A DNA stretch of 64,000 bases from Volutella citrinella (lineage: Eukaryota > Ascomycota > Sordariomycetes > Hypocreales > Nectriaceae): assembly GCA_034401135.1 (NCBI GenBank), contig JAWZSP010000007.1, forward strand, positions 2,170,001-2,234,000, given 5' to 3'. Below the pieces are notes generated by a model. It searched no databases. It was not told where the DNA came from and saw nothing but the letters and a program-made list of their open reading frames with translations. The position numbers were made by a program, and so were the translations under genes. Below, one piece after another: positions 10,997-21,215 of the stretch. The first letter of the stretch is position 1, and every line of letters begins with the position of its first letter.

Positions 10997-11006
10997 ATGG
11001 CACCAT
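10997..11006. promoter_or_regulatory. candidate CYS3-type sulfur-regulation site
   Basis: The 10-mer ATGGCACCAT fits ATGRYRYCAT, the consensus reported for the Neurospora sulfur regulator CYS3, at every position. It lies about 300 bases upstream of the transporter start. Random expectation is about one such match per 65 kb, so placement in this spacer is suggestive. Another perfect match in this window (37166) lies before an unrelated gene, so the site alone is not proof. Confidence 0.4.
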
Positions 11007-11188
11007 TGTCTCGTCGATTGTGCTCCATAGTTCCGTGTTATCGGGTCCTGAGGTGATTGATCGTGGACATCGCGACATTCTTCGACCCTCTGGGTGGCCA
11101 AAGACAGAGGCAGAGTCCGTTCTGCCCCTGGAGATGGATCGAGAGCTCGTCCCAGGCTCGTGGGAGCCCAAGTGGGAGGATGGGCGCT

Positions 11189-11195
11189 TTATAAC
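11189..11195 (+). promoter_or_regulatory. TATA-like element of the Dal5-family transporter gene
   Basis: A TTATAAC element lies about 115 bases before the transporter start codon. Confidence 0.4.
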
Positions 11196-11306
11196 TCGAC
11201 GCGAGCTCCCCGAATTTGGAGTCACACTACCCCCCCCAACTCACACAGTTTCTCTTGACATCTCCGCGGCCCCAACTCCTGCAGCGCATCTCCGCGGCCC
11301 TCAGTC

Positions 11307-13345
11307 ATGGCTGTCCTCGCGTCCCCAAGCCCCGACACTAAGGAGGCGGTTGAGACCAACCAATCATCCGTCTCCAGCACCCGGGTCGACAGTGGCAACG
11401 AGTCCTCGTCTACTGAAAATGAGCACGTCTTCTCGGACCCTGCCGTAGCAGACTACTGGCGCAAGGTCTATGAGAAGGCCGATTATGAGAATCGCCACCG
11501 ATTCGATCCCAACTACACATGGACTGCCAAAGAAGAGCGGAAACTTGTGCGCAAGGTATGTTTCGTCCTGCAAACTGCACCTATTCACAACTGTGCCTCT
11601 CTCAACTTGATCAAGCTGACACGAACTGCTAGATTGACTGGCGCATCACTCTCTGGGCATGGGTCATGTTTGTCTCGCTCGACTTCCACCGTCGCAACAT
11701 CAATCGCGCCATCTCGGATAACATGGTATGTCCAGACGACAGCCACTAATAATCCCCCTCCCCCAAACCCTGCTAACCATTCTCAGCTTAAAGAGATTGG
11801 AATGAATACGAACGATTTCAACTATGGCCAAACAGTGCGTCTCCCATCCGCTTGCTGCAGTTCCTACCAGGACGCCGCAACTGACACATAACCTCAACCA
11901 GATCTTCCTCGTCAGTTTTCTGTCCGCTGAACTCCCCAGCGGCTTGATCAGCAAGAAACTCGGCGCCGATAGATGGATTCCCTTCATCATCTGCGGCTGG
12001 TCCGTCGTTGCGGGAGCGCAGGCCGGTCTCACCAACAAGGCCGGGTACTACGCCATCAAAGCTCTGTTGGGTCTCCTCATGGGCGGTTTCATCCCGTAAG
12101 CCCCTCAAAGCACTCTTACTAACAAGTTTCAACGATTCTGACCAGCGCAATAGTGACATTGTCCTTTGGCTCACGTACTTTTACAAGTCAAACGAGCTGC
12201 CCGTCAGACTGGCCTTCTTCTGGACTGCGCTGAGCACTAGCAACATTGTCGGATCTCTGCTTGCATCCGGTATTCTACAGATGCGAGGCATCAACGGCTG
12301 GGGCGGTTGGCAGTGGCTGTGAGTACATGGACGACTGGTGCACCCGTCTCATCCCTACTGGTCGTGAGCTGACTCTTCAACCCACACTAGCTTTCTCATC
12401 GAGGCCATCCTCACCTTCATCGTCGGACTCTTCTCCTGGGTCCTCATGCCACCGGGCCCTTGCCAGACCAAGAGCTGGTTCCGAGGCAAGAATGGCTGGT
12501 TTACCGAGCACGAGGAGTTCATCATGGTCAACCGTCTGCTCAGGGACGACCCCAGCAAGGGCGACATGAACAACCGGTGAGCTGCGAACGAGAACCAAGA
12601 CCAATGGCCGGCGAGTACTAACAGTCGACCCAGACAAGCTGTCAACCTCCCCAAGCTGTGGAGGGCCATCAAGGACTGGGAGCAGTGGCCGCTGTACCTG
12701 CTCGGCCTCATGGTCTACATCCCCCCCGCGCCCATGAACACGTACCTCTCCTTCATCCTCCGCGAGATCGGCTTCTCCGTCTTCCACGCCAACCTGCTGG
12801 CCATCCCCTCCCAGTTCCTGTACGCCGTCAACCTGCTCATCATCACCTGGGCCTCTGAGCGGGTCAAGGAGCGCGCGATCCTGTCCTCCATCTCCAACTG
12901 GTGGATGTTCCCCTGGATCGTCGCCCTGGTGGCCCTCCCCGCCAGCATCTCGCCCTGGGTCCGCTACGCCCTCATCTCGGGCGTCCTGTGCTACCCCTAC
13001 TGCCACGCCATCCTGGTCGGCTGGAACGCGAAGAACAGCAACAGCGTCCGCACCCGCGCCATCAGTGCCGCCCTGTACAACATGTTTGTGCAGACGGGCA
13101 ACATTGCCTCTTCCAACATCTACCGGGAGGACGACAAGCCGCTGTACCGCAGGGGAAACAAGATCCTGCTGGCCATCCTTTGCGTCAATCTGCTGCTCTT
13201 CTATCTCACAAAGGCCTTCTACATCTGGCGCAACAAGGTCCGGGACCGCAAGTGGAACGCCCTGTCCAAGTCTGAACAGGAGGACTATGTCTTGAACTCG
13301 ACCGACGAGGGCCAGCAGCGCCTCGACTTTCGCTTTGCGCACTAG
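11307..13345 (+). CDS. MFS transporter, Dal5/allantoate permease (ACS) family
   Basis: Seven exons (11307-11555, 11633-11725, 11787-11834, 11902-12095, 12154-12318, 12391-12576, 12634-13345) splice cleanly into 548 residues. A hydrophilic N-terminus with the typical FDPNYTWTAKEERKLVRKIDWR signature is followed by about 12 hydrophobic segments, a central cytosolic loop (about 310-340) and a charged C-terminus. Family features include D-x-x-N-I-x-x-A in TM1 and the LPSGLISKK turn after TM2. This is the anion:cation symporter branch that includes Dal5, Tna1 and the yeast sulfonate/sulfate transporter Soa1. Because it is divergent from a TauD-type dioxygenase, uptake of taurine or other sulfonates is the best inference. 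Allantoate, ureidosuccinate or nicotinate transport cannot be excluded by sequence. Confidence 0.9.
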
Positions 13346-13768
13346 AGCACGAATTGGTGGGAGTGTGCCGTTGGAGTGGTGTATTGCGCGTGTCTAGACC
13401 TATCGAGATCGATCCTGTGTGGCTTCTGTCTGAGATGTGTCGCTGGGCATCATAAGATCCTAGCAAATGCCCCGCCCCGATTGGATGCAATAATAGTTGG
13501 ATAATTCGCACGATTATTTCGAGTCTGCTGCATCTTGTTCGTATTTTGTCTTGAGGCGATGTTGTAAACGGACGCCGTTGCCCTGTGACAGGTGAATCAA
13601 TCGGTGACTTAAAATCACCTGACATGACAAGACTACCGCACTGTTAGCCGTCGAACCTCGGCATCCCAGACCCACCCCCGCGTATACTTGCTGCTTGGGC
13701 CAACATTTCATCCATCCTCATCTCCCAGTGTTGACCATTCAATACGTGAATATTATTTTACTCGAAAA
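13346..13768. other. intergenic region between the transporter and the hydrolase
   Basis: Tandem-oriented genes separated by 423 bases. Contains the transporter 3' UTR and hydrolase promoter; no distinct element was recognised. Confidence 0.5.
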
Positions 13769-14758
13769 ATGGCATCTTACGAAACCGCTGTAGATAAATT
13801 CATCACCGTCAGCGGCCTCCAGTTTGCGTACCGCCAACTCGGCCCGAGCCATGGCGTTCCCCTCGTTTTGATCCATGGCTTTAGGTTTGGCAGACAGTCC
13901 ATTGAGAGTCACCTAGATGCTAACTGACATAGGGGCACAATGGATCACTGGGATCCGGCTTTGGTAAATCCTCTCGCGGCATCGCGCCCCGTCATTCTGA
14001 TCGAGAATGCGGGGGTGGGCAAGTCGGATGGAGAAGTGCCCAAGTCGTTGCAGCAGTGGGTGTCACTCTATCTCGACATCTTGCGAGCTCTGGGCTTTCA
14101 AAAGGTCGACGTCCTGGGATACTCCATGGGCGGTTGCGTCGCACAGCTCTTGGCACTCAACGCCCCAGAGATGGTGCGGCGGTTGATTCTCTGTGGAACT
14201 ACCCCAAGCACCGGACCTGGTGTGGTGTCGGCGCCCCTTGAGGTTTTCAATCGAGTCAAAGCCGCAGTGACGCCAGATGAACATAAAAGCGCCTTCCTCT
14301 CCGGGTTTTTTACCTCGTCGCCTTCCAGCCAGGCTGCGGGAGAGGCGGCGTGGAATAGGATGGCGAACGCCCGCCCCGACCGGCGAGATTACGTCGACCC
14401 TGAAAATTCCCACCGGCAGGCTGTCGCTTTTGCAAAATTCATGAACCCTAAGCAGGCCGATCACGGGTCTTACAACCGACTCGAGGAGCTGCGCCTGCCG
14501 GTGCTGATTGCCAACGGTAAGAACATGAAGTGACGCGAGATGGAGTTTGGCTGAAGCTGACAACAAAAAGGGAATAACGACCTGCTATTACCAGCTGAAA
14601 ACAGCTATTTGATTTGGAAGAAGCTTGGCAAGGCGGGCGCGCAACTCCACCTCTATCCAAACTCGGGGCATGGATTCCTGTACCAATATGCGGATGAGTT
14701 TACCAAACTCATCAACGACTTTCTAGATGCCGAGCCCAAGAATATGAGCCGCCTATAG
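13769..14758 (+). CDS. alpha/beta hydrolase (enol-lactonase/haloperoxidase-like)
   Basis: Three exons (13769-13884, 13933-14516, 14571-14758) give 295 residues, normal for a single-domain alpha/beta hydrolase. The oxyanion-hole motif HGFRGTMDHWDP is completed across the first intron. The nucleophile elbow GYSMGG supplies Ser (about residue 109). An NGNNDLLLP segment after the second intron would carry the acid Asp, and the final His lies in NSGHGF. The fold resembles 3-oxoadipate enol-lactonases and non-haem haloperoxidase-like esterases. It lies directly downstream of the sulfonate-type transporter on the same strand, but a functional link is only a guess. Substrate unknown. Confidence 0.88.
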
Positions 14759-16225
14759 ATTGGGGAAAATGAAGCAAACCCAGGCGAACAGGCATTGTGG
14801 TGCCATTCCACATGATCCGCGGTCATGCAGCAAATAATAAAAGAATAGTCTCTCAACAGTCCTGGTCATAGCCATGTGCTTCACTCGACCACACCTGCAA
14901 CACACAACGCAGCCATCGGCGGCAGCCGAGGTCTTGGATCCGTGCGGCTTCTCCGTGGCGTTCGCTGTGACACACTTGACGCCGCTGCGTGGCGAACCCA
15001 TCGGCATGAGCCACAAGCACCTCTCGATGCAGGCCCCAAACTCGGATTTCTTGGGCGCTGGTAGTACTCATGGTTTGGGTCGAGGTTGCAAACCAGGCGC
15101 TTTCAAGCACAGGGCACGAGCGGCTCACGTCGTGCCAGCTGTGCATGGTCTCGTTCTTGACAGCTCGGCCTTTCAGCCGGCAAGAATTGAACTCTGTGGA
15201 CTGGTCGACCCATGTGTTCAAATAAGAGAGTGACGTGCGCATGTCAGGGAGCACTGAATTTGACCCGAAGCGAAGTCACCTTTGTAGCGATGCACCTTTC
15301 AAGCACTGTTGGTGGCAGGTCGAGCACCTTGCTAGCGTTGTAGACCAAACATCCTGTACGCAGACTCCTAGTACGAGGGCGCCAATCACCATAAAAGCGG
15401 CCCGCGTAGAGGCAGCACTGAGATGTTGCCTCTGGTGGTGGGCTTCGTGGCGCTAGTTTGCAGCTAGCCAGGGCGGGGACGCAGGAGTTCAGTTCGCATC
15501 TGGCGCTAGAAGGTGACATCTACTGTAGCATCGCGCTAGCGCCTGTCATGCAGGCCACCCCGGACCCCAGACCCCAGACCCCAGATCCCAGATCGGATAG
15601 GGCAGACTGTAGACCCCCCATGAATGGACTGCATTTATGAAGAAGAGAGTCGAGACAATGTGCCGTTGCGGCTGCTCGAATCACTTTGCTTACCAACTTT
15701 GCTATCGGACTTTATTTTGTCGTCCTCCTCATTCTAGCCTTCGATTCATGTCTCCCCCTGTGGCTCATGTTGTTGGCGCCACCGCGGGATCCCGACCAGG
15801 GGCCACGTCCATCGACGATTCAAGCTTCGCCGGCCAAAACCTTTATCATCCACGAGTCGAAGTCCACTAGCCTACCGACTGTCCGCGCGGCCATTGTCAT
15901 CACTTTTCAAGGGACAGGGCCAATGAGGGCACAAGCGAATCCTTCGTATTCTCTCTCCATGCCATCCACCGGATTATATACATCTCCTCTCCAGCAAATT
16001 ACCACAAGGGTTGATTAAAAATGAGTGTGTTTCAGCATTACCAAAAGAAAAGACCCAGAATATTTCCTCCTTGTGAAGAGCCCTGAGGATCAAAGCGTCA
16101 ACAGGGCTTGCATATGTACAGTGATGAAGCCCATCTGCCCATCCTGGAGGTCCAGTCGTCTGCACGACTGCCAGAAGGGCGCTTTGCCTGGTGGGCTCAT
16201 CAGACCTTGGCCCAAGTCCAAGAGC
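14759..16225. other. 1.5 kb intergenic region
   Basis: No gene is supported. A minus-strand frame around 14750-15050 codes for a Cys-rich stretch, but it has no convincing start, splice sites or relatives. A short CCCAGAC-type tandem (about 15560-15590) is present. Confidence 0.45.
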
Positions 16226-16822
16226 TTAGTAGCCCTTGCCGTAGTCCTTGCCGTAGTCCTTTCCGTAGTCCTTTCCGTAATCCTTTCCGTAATCCTTTCC
16301 GTAGTCCTTGCCGTAATCCTTTCCGTAGTCCTTGTGGTCCTTGCCGTAATCCTTGCCGTAGTCCTTGCCGTAATCCTTGCCATAGTCCTTGCCGTGCTCC
16401 TTGTGATGCTTCTCCTCCTTGTGGTGCTTGTAGTCCTTGTGGTGCTTCTCTTCCTTGTGGTGCTTCTCTTCCTTGTGGTGCTTCTCTTCCTTGTGGTGCT
16501 TCTCTTCCTTGTGGTGCTTCTCTTCCTTGTGGTGCTTCTCTTCCTTGTGGTGCTTCTCTTCCTTGTGGTGCTTGTAGCCCTTGTGGTGCTTCTCCTCCTT
16601 GTGGTGCTTGTAGCCCTTGTGGTGCTTCTCATCCTTGTGGTGCTTCTTGTCCCAGTCCTTGCCGTATTCCTTGTGGTCGTCCTTCTTGGGAGGGTTGTAG
16701 CCGTAGCCGTAGTCCTTCTCGCCAGGCTCACGCTTCTGGTTCTCCAGGTCAGAAGAACCAACGGGACTGGCAATGATACCGGGGACGGTAGCCACGAGGA
16801 GAGCAAGAGCGGACAGCTTCAT
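16226..16822 (-). CDS. secreted His/Lys-rich tandem-repeat protein
   Basis: A single-exon protein of 198 residues read from ATG at 16822. Residues 1-18 form a clear signal peptide (MKLSALALLVATVPGIIA). A Lys-Arg pair at 30-31 is a potential Kex2 cleavage site that would free the mature repeat domain. The mature part starts Tyr/Gly-rich, then has a KHHKEE/KHHKGY array, then a DYGK array to the C-terminus. No folded domain is recognisable. The dense His-His pairs could bind transition metals (Zn, Cu, Ni), and the high charge suggests an intrinsically disordered, wall- or matrix-associated protein. A TATA element lies about 150 bases upstream, suggesting high or regulated expression. An in-frame upstream extension exists to 17011, but the signal peptide defines the start. 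Function unknown. Confidence 0.8.
   Translation of the reverse strand: MKLSALALLVATVPGIIASPVGSSDLENQKREPGEKDYGYGYNPPKKDDHKEYGKDWDKKHHKDEKHHKGYKHHKEEKHHKGYKHHKEEKHHKEEKHHKEEKHHKEEKHHKEEKHHKEEKHHKEEKHHKDYKHHKEEKHHKEHGKDYGKDYGKDYGKDYGKDHKDYGKDYGKDYGKDYGKDYGKDYGKDYGKDYGKGY
16441..16566. repeat. seven identical 18-bp tandem units coding KHHKEE
   Basis: Seven copies with no mismatch of an 18-bp unit (GGTGCTTCTCTTCCTTGT on the plus strand) sit inside the His/Lys-rich gene; diverged units flank them on both sides. Perfect identity at synonymous sites indicates very recent expansion or homogenisation. A second array of 12-bp units coding DYGK (about 16226-16405) is less uniform. Confidence 0.9.
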
Positions 16823-16970
16823 GTTGACTAAAGTGTATTGGAAATGTCCAAGTTGAATGGGGGAGATTATAGAAGAGGAGTGCAGTGAATGGCTTGTGGG
16901 CTCTGTTGGTTGTTGATGTTGTTTGATGATGAGAGTGATTCGAGAAGGAAAAGGGGGTAGACGGACGGGT

Positions 16971-16977
16971 TTATATA
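16971..16977 (-). promoter_or_regulatory. TATA element of the His/Lys-rich repeat gene
   Basis: TATATAA reads on the minus strand about 150 bases upstream of the start codon at 16822. Confidence 0.5.
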
Positions 16978-19900
16978 CCCGAGCTGGTTCACCTGTTGAG
17001 GAGCTCGACAACTACGGGAAAGTAGATGTATCGCGCCATTACGCACAATCCGAGTGTCTTCGCGCCATGATGCGAGACTATTGGTGTTAGTCCAGTGGCT
17101 CCAAGTGTGGGTGGAGTTGAGGTCATGAATCGGACGCCCCTGGTGACACGTCTTGCCACACGGAGAGTTGAGCCTGGGAAGATGATTGCTATTCCTGCAG
17201 CTTTGGTCTACCCTCAGGTCCTCAAGTCGTACACATGGCACAGCCAGAAAGCGATACGCATCCGACGACAGAGCATCTCCGAGTTGCATCGATATTCCTC
17301 GATCGTCTCAGCCGGGACAGGGGCATTCAGATTCACTGCATCTTCGCCTCATGCTGCTCGCCATGTACAAGGCCGCCTCTTGGAGCTTTCCATCGTGCAT
17401 GTACACGTCGGTGGCTTGAGCACGTCGATGGTCGAGGCTGTCACGACGAGTTGGCTTGTTCCGGGTCATGGACGAGGTCGTTGACGCTTGCTTCTGATAG
17501 TACACCGTTGTCGAATGCTCTTGTCCCAACGTCTTTGGCTGCCCATGGCGTGAAGCTTTCCATGATTCTGTCTTTCGTTCCTTCGCTTCGATATGTTGTG
17601 CTCTGCTCTATCAGTTATGCCTACTTTGATGTCCACTAGTGCAGCTACCTTGGGCGGCTTTAGCTCAGCCAACTGCCGGCCTCCCCCATACAACCTCACC
17701 CAAAACAGGCAGCGAAACGACCCCAGATTTCCTCTTTTGATTAAGGTTACCCCAGGGACGGTCTCGAATCTCCCGAATTCAGTTGCGGGGCACAGGTGGG
17801 TTTGGGCAACGGTGGCGCCGATCACGCCTTGGCGCCAAGTTTCGGCGATGCTTGTATGGCAACATCACGGAGGCACTTGGATTGAGGTACTAGAACGGAA
17901 GCCGAAGCGAAAGCCGAGACGAGGTGACTACGGCGACTGCGGAGGGCGAGGGAGAGGTGTCGTGGGGATAAGCAGAATGCCAGCTTTGCATTCTGCGTGA
18001 CACTATCCTGCAATCCAGGGCGAGGTTTCACGGCCCTTCTGTGCCGGTCCAATCGATGCTCTCGAAGTGACAGCCATGCAGCCAGCACCTAGAGCAAGCT
18101 AAAAATAATCGTCCATGTGCGGTGAGAGAGCCTCGGGCGGTGCAATCTGATCGCGATGGCTTCCACCGCCAAGCCGGGCAAAACGTCCCGACAGCGACAC
18201 ACGGGACACCAAAGAAGCGACAGCCAGGGGCCACAGTGGAGACCTCGATCTGATGGCGCTTATCGCAGTATTCGGGTGCAACGCGCGGTCATGGCACGTC
18301 GTGTCTCATCAGCCGCGCATCACATCACGCCTCGCGCCTCGTCTACATCCACCTTTGGTGGCGTCGGGATTTCAGCCAAGAGCCCACACCCGTCGAGCCA
18401 AGGCGGCAGATCGCCAAGGGGGAGAAACGGGCGCCGGAGCTCCCAACGGTTCCCGCCGGGGCCAGACCCCGATGGGAGAGCGCCTGGTCTTACAACTCCT
18501 CAGTCATCGCCAAAGCACGACGCCATCGCGCGGCTCCAGGCCACAGCCGCGACCATGTGTAAGGCATTGATGGCCTCATATCCTATCACCATGGCATCTT
18601 TCTCACAGCCTCTCCAATTGGTGCCCGCCTCCCCTAACGGGCGCGTGGTAAAGTCTCCGGGATCAGGTCCGGTTCCCATCATCACAACTCAAACTCCGTC
18701 GCTTGCAACGGAACCTGCGCTATCAAAAGCTTGGCCCTGTGTCATCGAAGAGCGTATGCCCCAATCTGGTAACTTGCTAGCCTTGCATCGCGGCCCAAAA
18801 TGACTGTCCATCTCGGCAACTTCCCAGCTCATGCACAGCCGCTCGCGAAGAGCGATTCCAGGCTCTTCCAGGCAGCGCAGGCAACGGTCTTCGGCGTCCG
18901 CGTGTGAATCTAGCAGGCGTCATGCATTTTGGCCGGCTGGAAAGCCACTTACGTTGCAATTCCGTTGGCTGCTGATGCAATACCGTGACTTCCGCCATGA
19001 GTGACGGTCCGCGCAACTTGGTGTAGCAAGGGAAGTATTCTCCCTCTCCATCGCAATGACATCCCGTTTTCGCAGATCAAAGTCATGAATCACGACAACA
19101 CGAAAAGGGTACAACGGAACCCCATGACCCCGCCGGTGAGAGTTTCGATGAGGACAAGGAATCCGTCGACTGCTAGGAGGGAACCATCCGTAAGCCGCAG
19201 TCCCGGAGCGCCGGCCTCGTCTACCCTTTCAAGAGGACCATCAGCTTTACTACCATTATCTTAGCTTCTACCTTGGTAGAAGACCGATGTTCTAGAGTCT
19301 CCAGAATCTCCATCAGAAGCGCGCTGCTTATGCCACCCAAGGTGTAAGCTATCCCCGACACGAGCCCCCCTCTCCGGCCCTCGACGATGCCACCAATCCC
19401 TCCACATAGTACAAACCTCGGTCATTAGATGGCATCTGCATACAATCAAGCATGTACCAGCAGCGAGAACTTCAGGAGAATGCCATGGGCATCGATCGTA
19501 TGTCTCAAGATTCACCTCCCCCTTTCCTCGCCTCATGTTCCGAGACATCAACAGATTATGTACTTGGTCCGATCGCTCTGGGATTCCTTTATACGAGAAT
19601 AACGGTATCGAAGGACATTAGATTGCTTAAAATAGTTCATGTACTTCAGTAAATGCCGTGTAAATAGGTCACATGGCTTGCATGCTATTTACTTGTTGCT
19701 TGTATGATGGCAAAGATGATCTCAACTGGAGGTGGCAAATGATGCATTCTAGCCATCATGACTTCCCTCTATGTTATTTGAGCCCATCGCTATATTGATT
19801 CTATAATCTCCACACATCATATCTCACATTTGAAGATTCGCAACTGTATAATGCAATGAGGGGAGGGAAGTTGCGCACGCGCACCTTAAAAATTGAACCA

Positions 19901-21182
19901 GGCCCCTGGAGTGCACGTCACATTTGCCAATTGCCCACTACAGATCCGGCCGCTTAGATTCGCCTCGTCTAAGATTCTTGTCATTGGTCACATTCCGGGC
20001 TCCGGCTCGCTTCTTGGGGCATGCTCGGTTCGTATATGCAAGCCATGCTGTGAGGCAGCCCTGGATCGGGAACTAGAACCCCGTGGAAATTCTCCTGGCA
20101 GCTTTCAATATTTCTCTTAGTCCACCCGGGTTTCATGGACTTCATCTACCGTATGCATGTTTAACATGCTACAATGTCACAGGGAAGAAAATGCTGCCAC
20201 GATGCAGTGACAGTTCACAGGCCGCTGCAGCTTCACCACCAAAGGCGATGTGCAGATGGCGTCATACGCGGAAACACGGCGTGGTGCATACGCCGGCCAT
20301 TTAGCGCGTTTTGGAACCTCCTCCAAGTGGCCAATATTTTTTGCTCGGCGCAGTGTAGCATTATCCTCCCGCCATCGCCAAGTCTGATGGGTGTCAGCAC
20401 AAGCAGAGGGTAGCACAACATTTGATGACAAGAAGCATTTCGTCCAATGGCCGTTCAACAGACATGCACCAGGCATCAGTCTTGGCCTGATGTGTATCTA
20501 CCTTATTTCTGCTACTCGCTTCAGAAAGCGAGCTTCCCTTTGCTATATGGCGTCTGACTTCTGCAACCTCTCGTCACCAATCCACACAGCGAGTAGTCGT
20601 AACGCAAATCCGGTATTTGCAAATTATGCAAATGTAAACAACACATGAAGCATTGAGCCAGTTGGCAAATAGGGGAACCAAATCTACCCCTCAATTTTAT
20701 GGCTGTTTCAAGCCTTGGTTGGCCCCTATTACTGTCCCTCAGCCATATCACAACATCAACTATACGTTTAGTATCATGTTGTTGAACGTGGCACCCGGCT
20801 CAGCAGGATCCCTCAATTCAAGAATCCCGGCACTTTCGGATGAGTGTTCGCAGACGAAGCGTATTCTCCTTAAGGGGTCGATCAAGCAGTTGGCCTGTTT
20901 GTTGACCAAGCCCACCATCGTGCAGACTTGTATGTCAGACATCAGATGGTAGAATGAGGTAACTTCTAGTTGCACTGTGCTGTGTCTAGTAAGAATAATG
21001 GTGGAATCCCGCAGGGTCCCTCGACTGGCGCGCATTGGGCCCGATGATGCCTCTGGCCAACAGCGTCTCCCACGGGTATACATTTCCCTCTTGCGTGCCA
21101 CTACCAGCTTCCAATCCATCCACATGCCCAACTCTCAGACAACATTTAACATTGATCATATCCAGTTACAACGGAAAGCTTC

Positions 21183-21215
21183 AAAAAAAAAAAAAAAAAG
21201 GGGGGGGGGGGGGGG
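21183..21215 (+). repeat. adjacent poly-A(17) and poly-G(16) tracts
   Basis: Seventeen A are followed directly by sixteen G, the longest homopolymer pair in the window. Poly-G of this length can form quadruplex structures and is hard to sequence. It lies in the gene-poor region. Confidence 0.9.

Larger units (their letters stand above)
9264..11306. other. 2 kb divergent spacer between dioxygenase and transporter
   Basis: No confident gene. It holds TATA-like elements for both flanking genes, a perfect ATGRYRYCAT palindrome at 10997 and a one-mismatch version at 9906. A minus-strand open frame beginning at ATG 10857 and ending at 10567 (96 residues, with a short hydrophobic stretch) has no recognisable relatives and is left unannotated. 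Confidence 0.55.

Noticed and set aside
12377..13342. Minus-strand 321-residue frame opposite the transporter.
   Set aside because: Antisense of the strongly biased last transporter exons; no domain.
14750..15254. Minus-strand Cys-containing frames that resembled a small Cys-rich secreted protein.
   Set aside because: No signal peptide, no consistent frame over the Cys residues and no splice signals.
18156..18803. 215-residue plus-strand frame in the gene-poor region.
   Set aside because: Ser/Arg/Pro low complexity, no family motif, overlapped by equally long frames in other phases.
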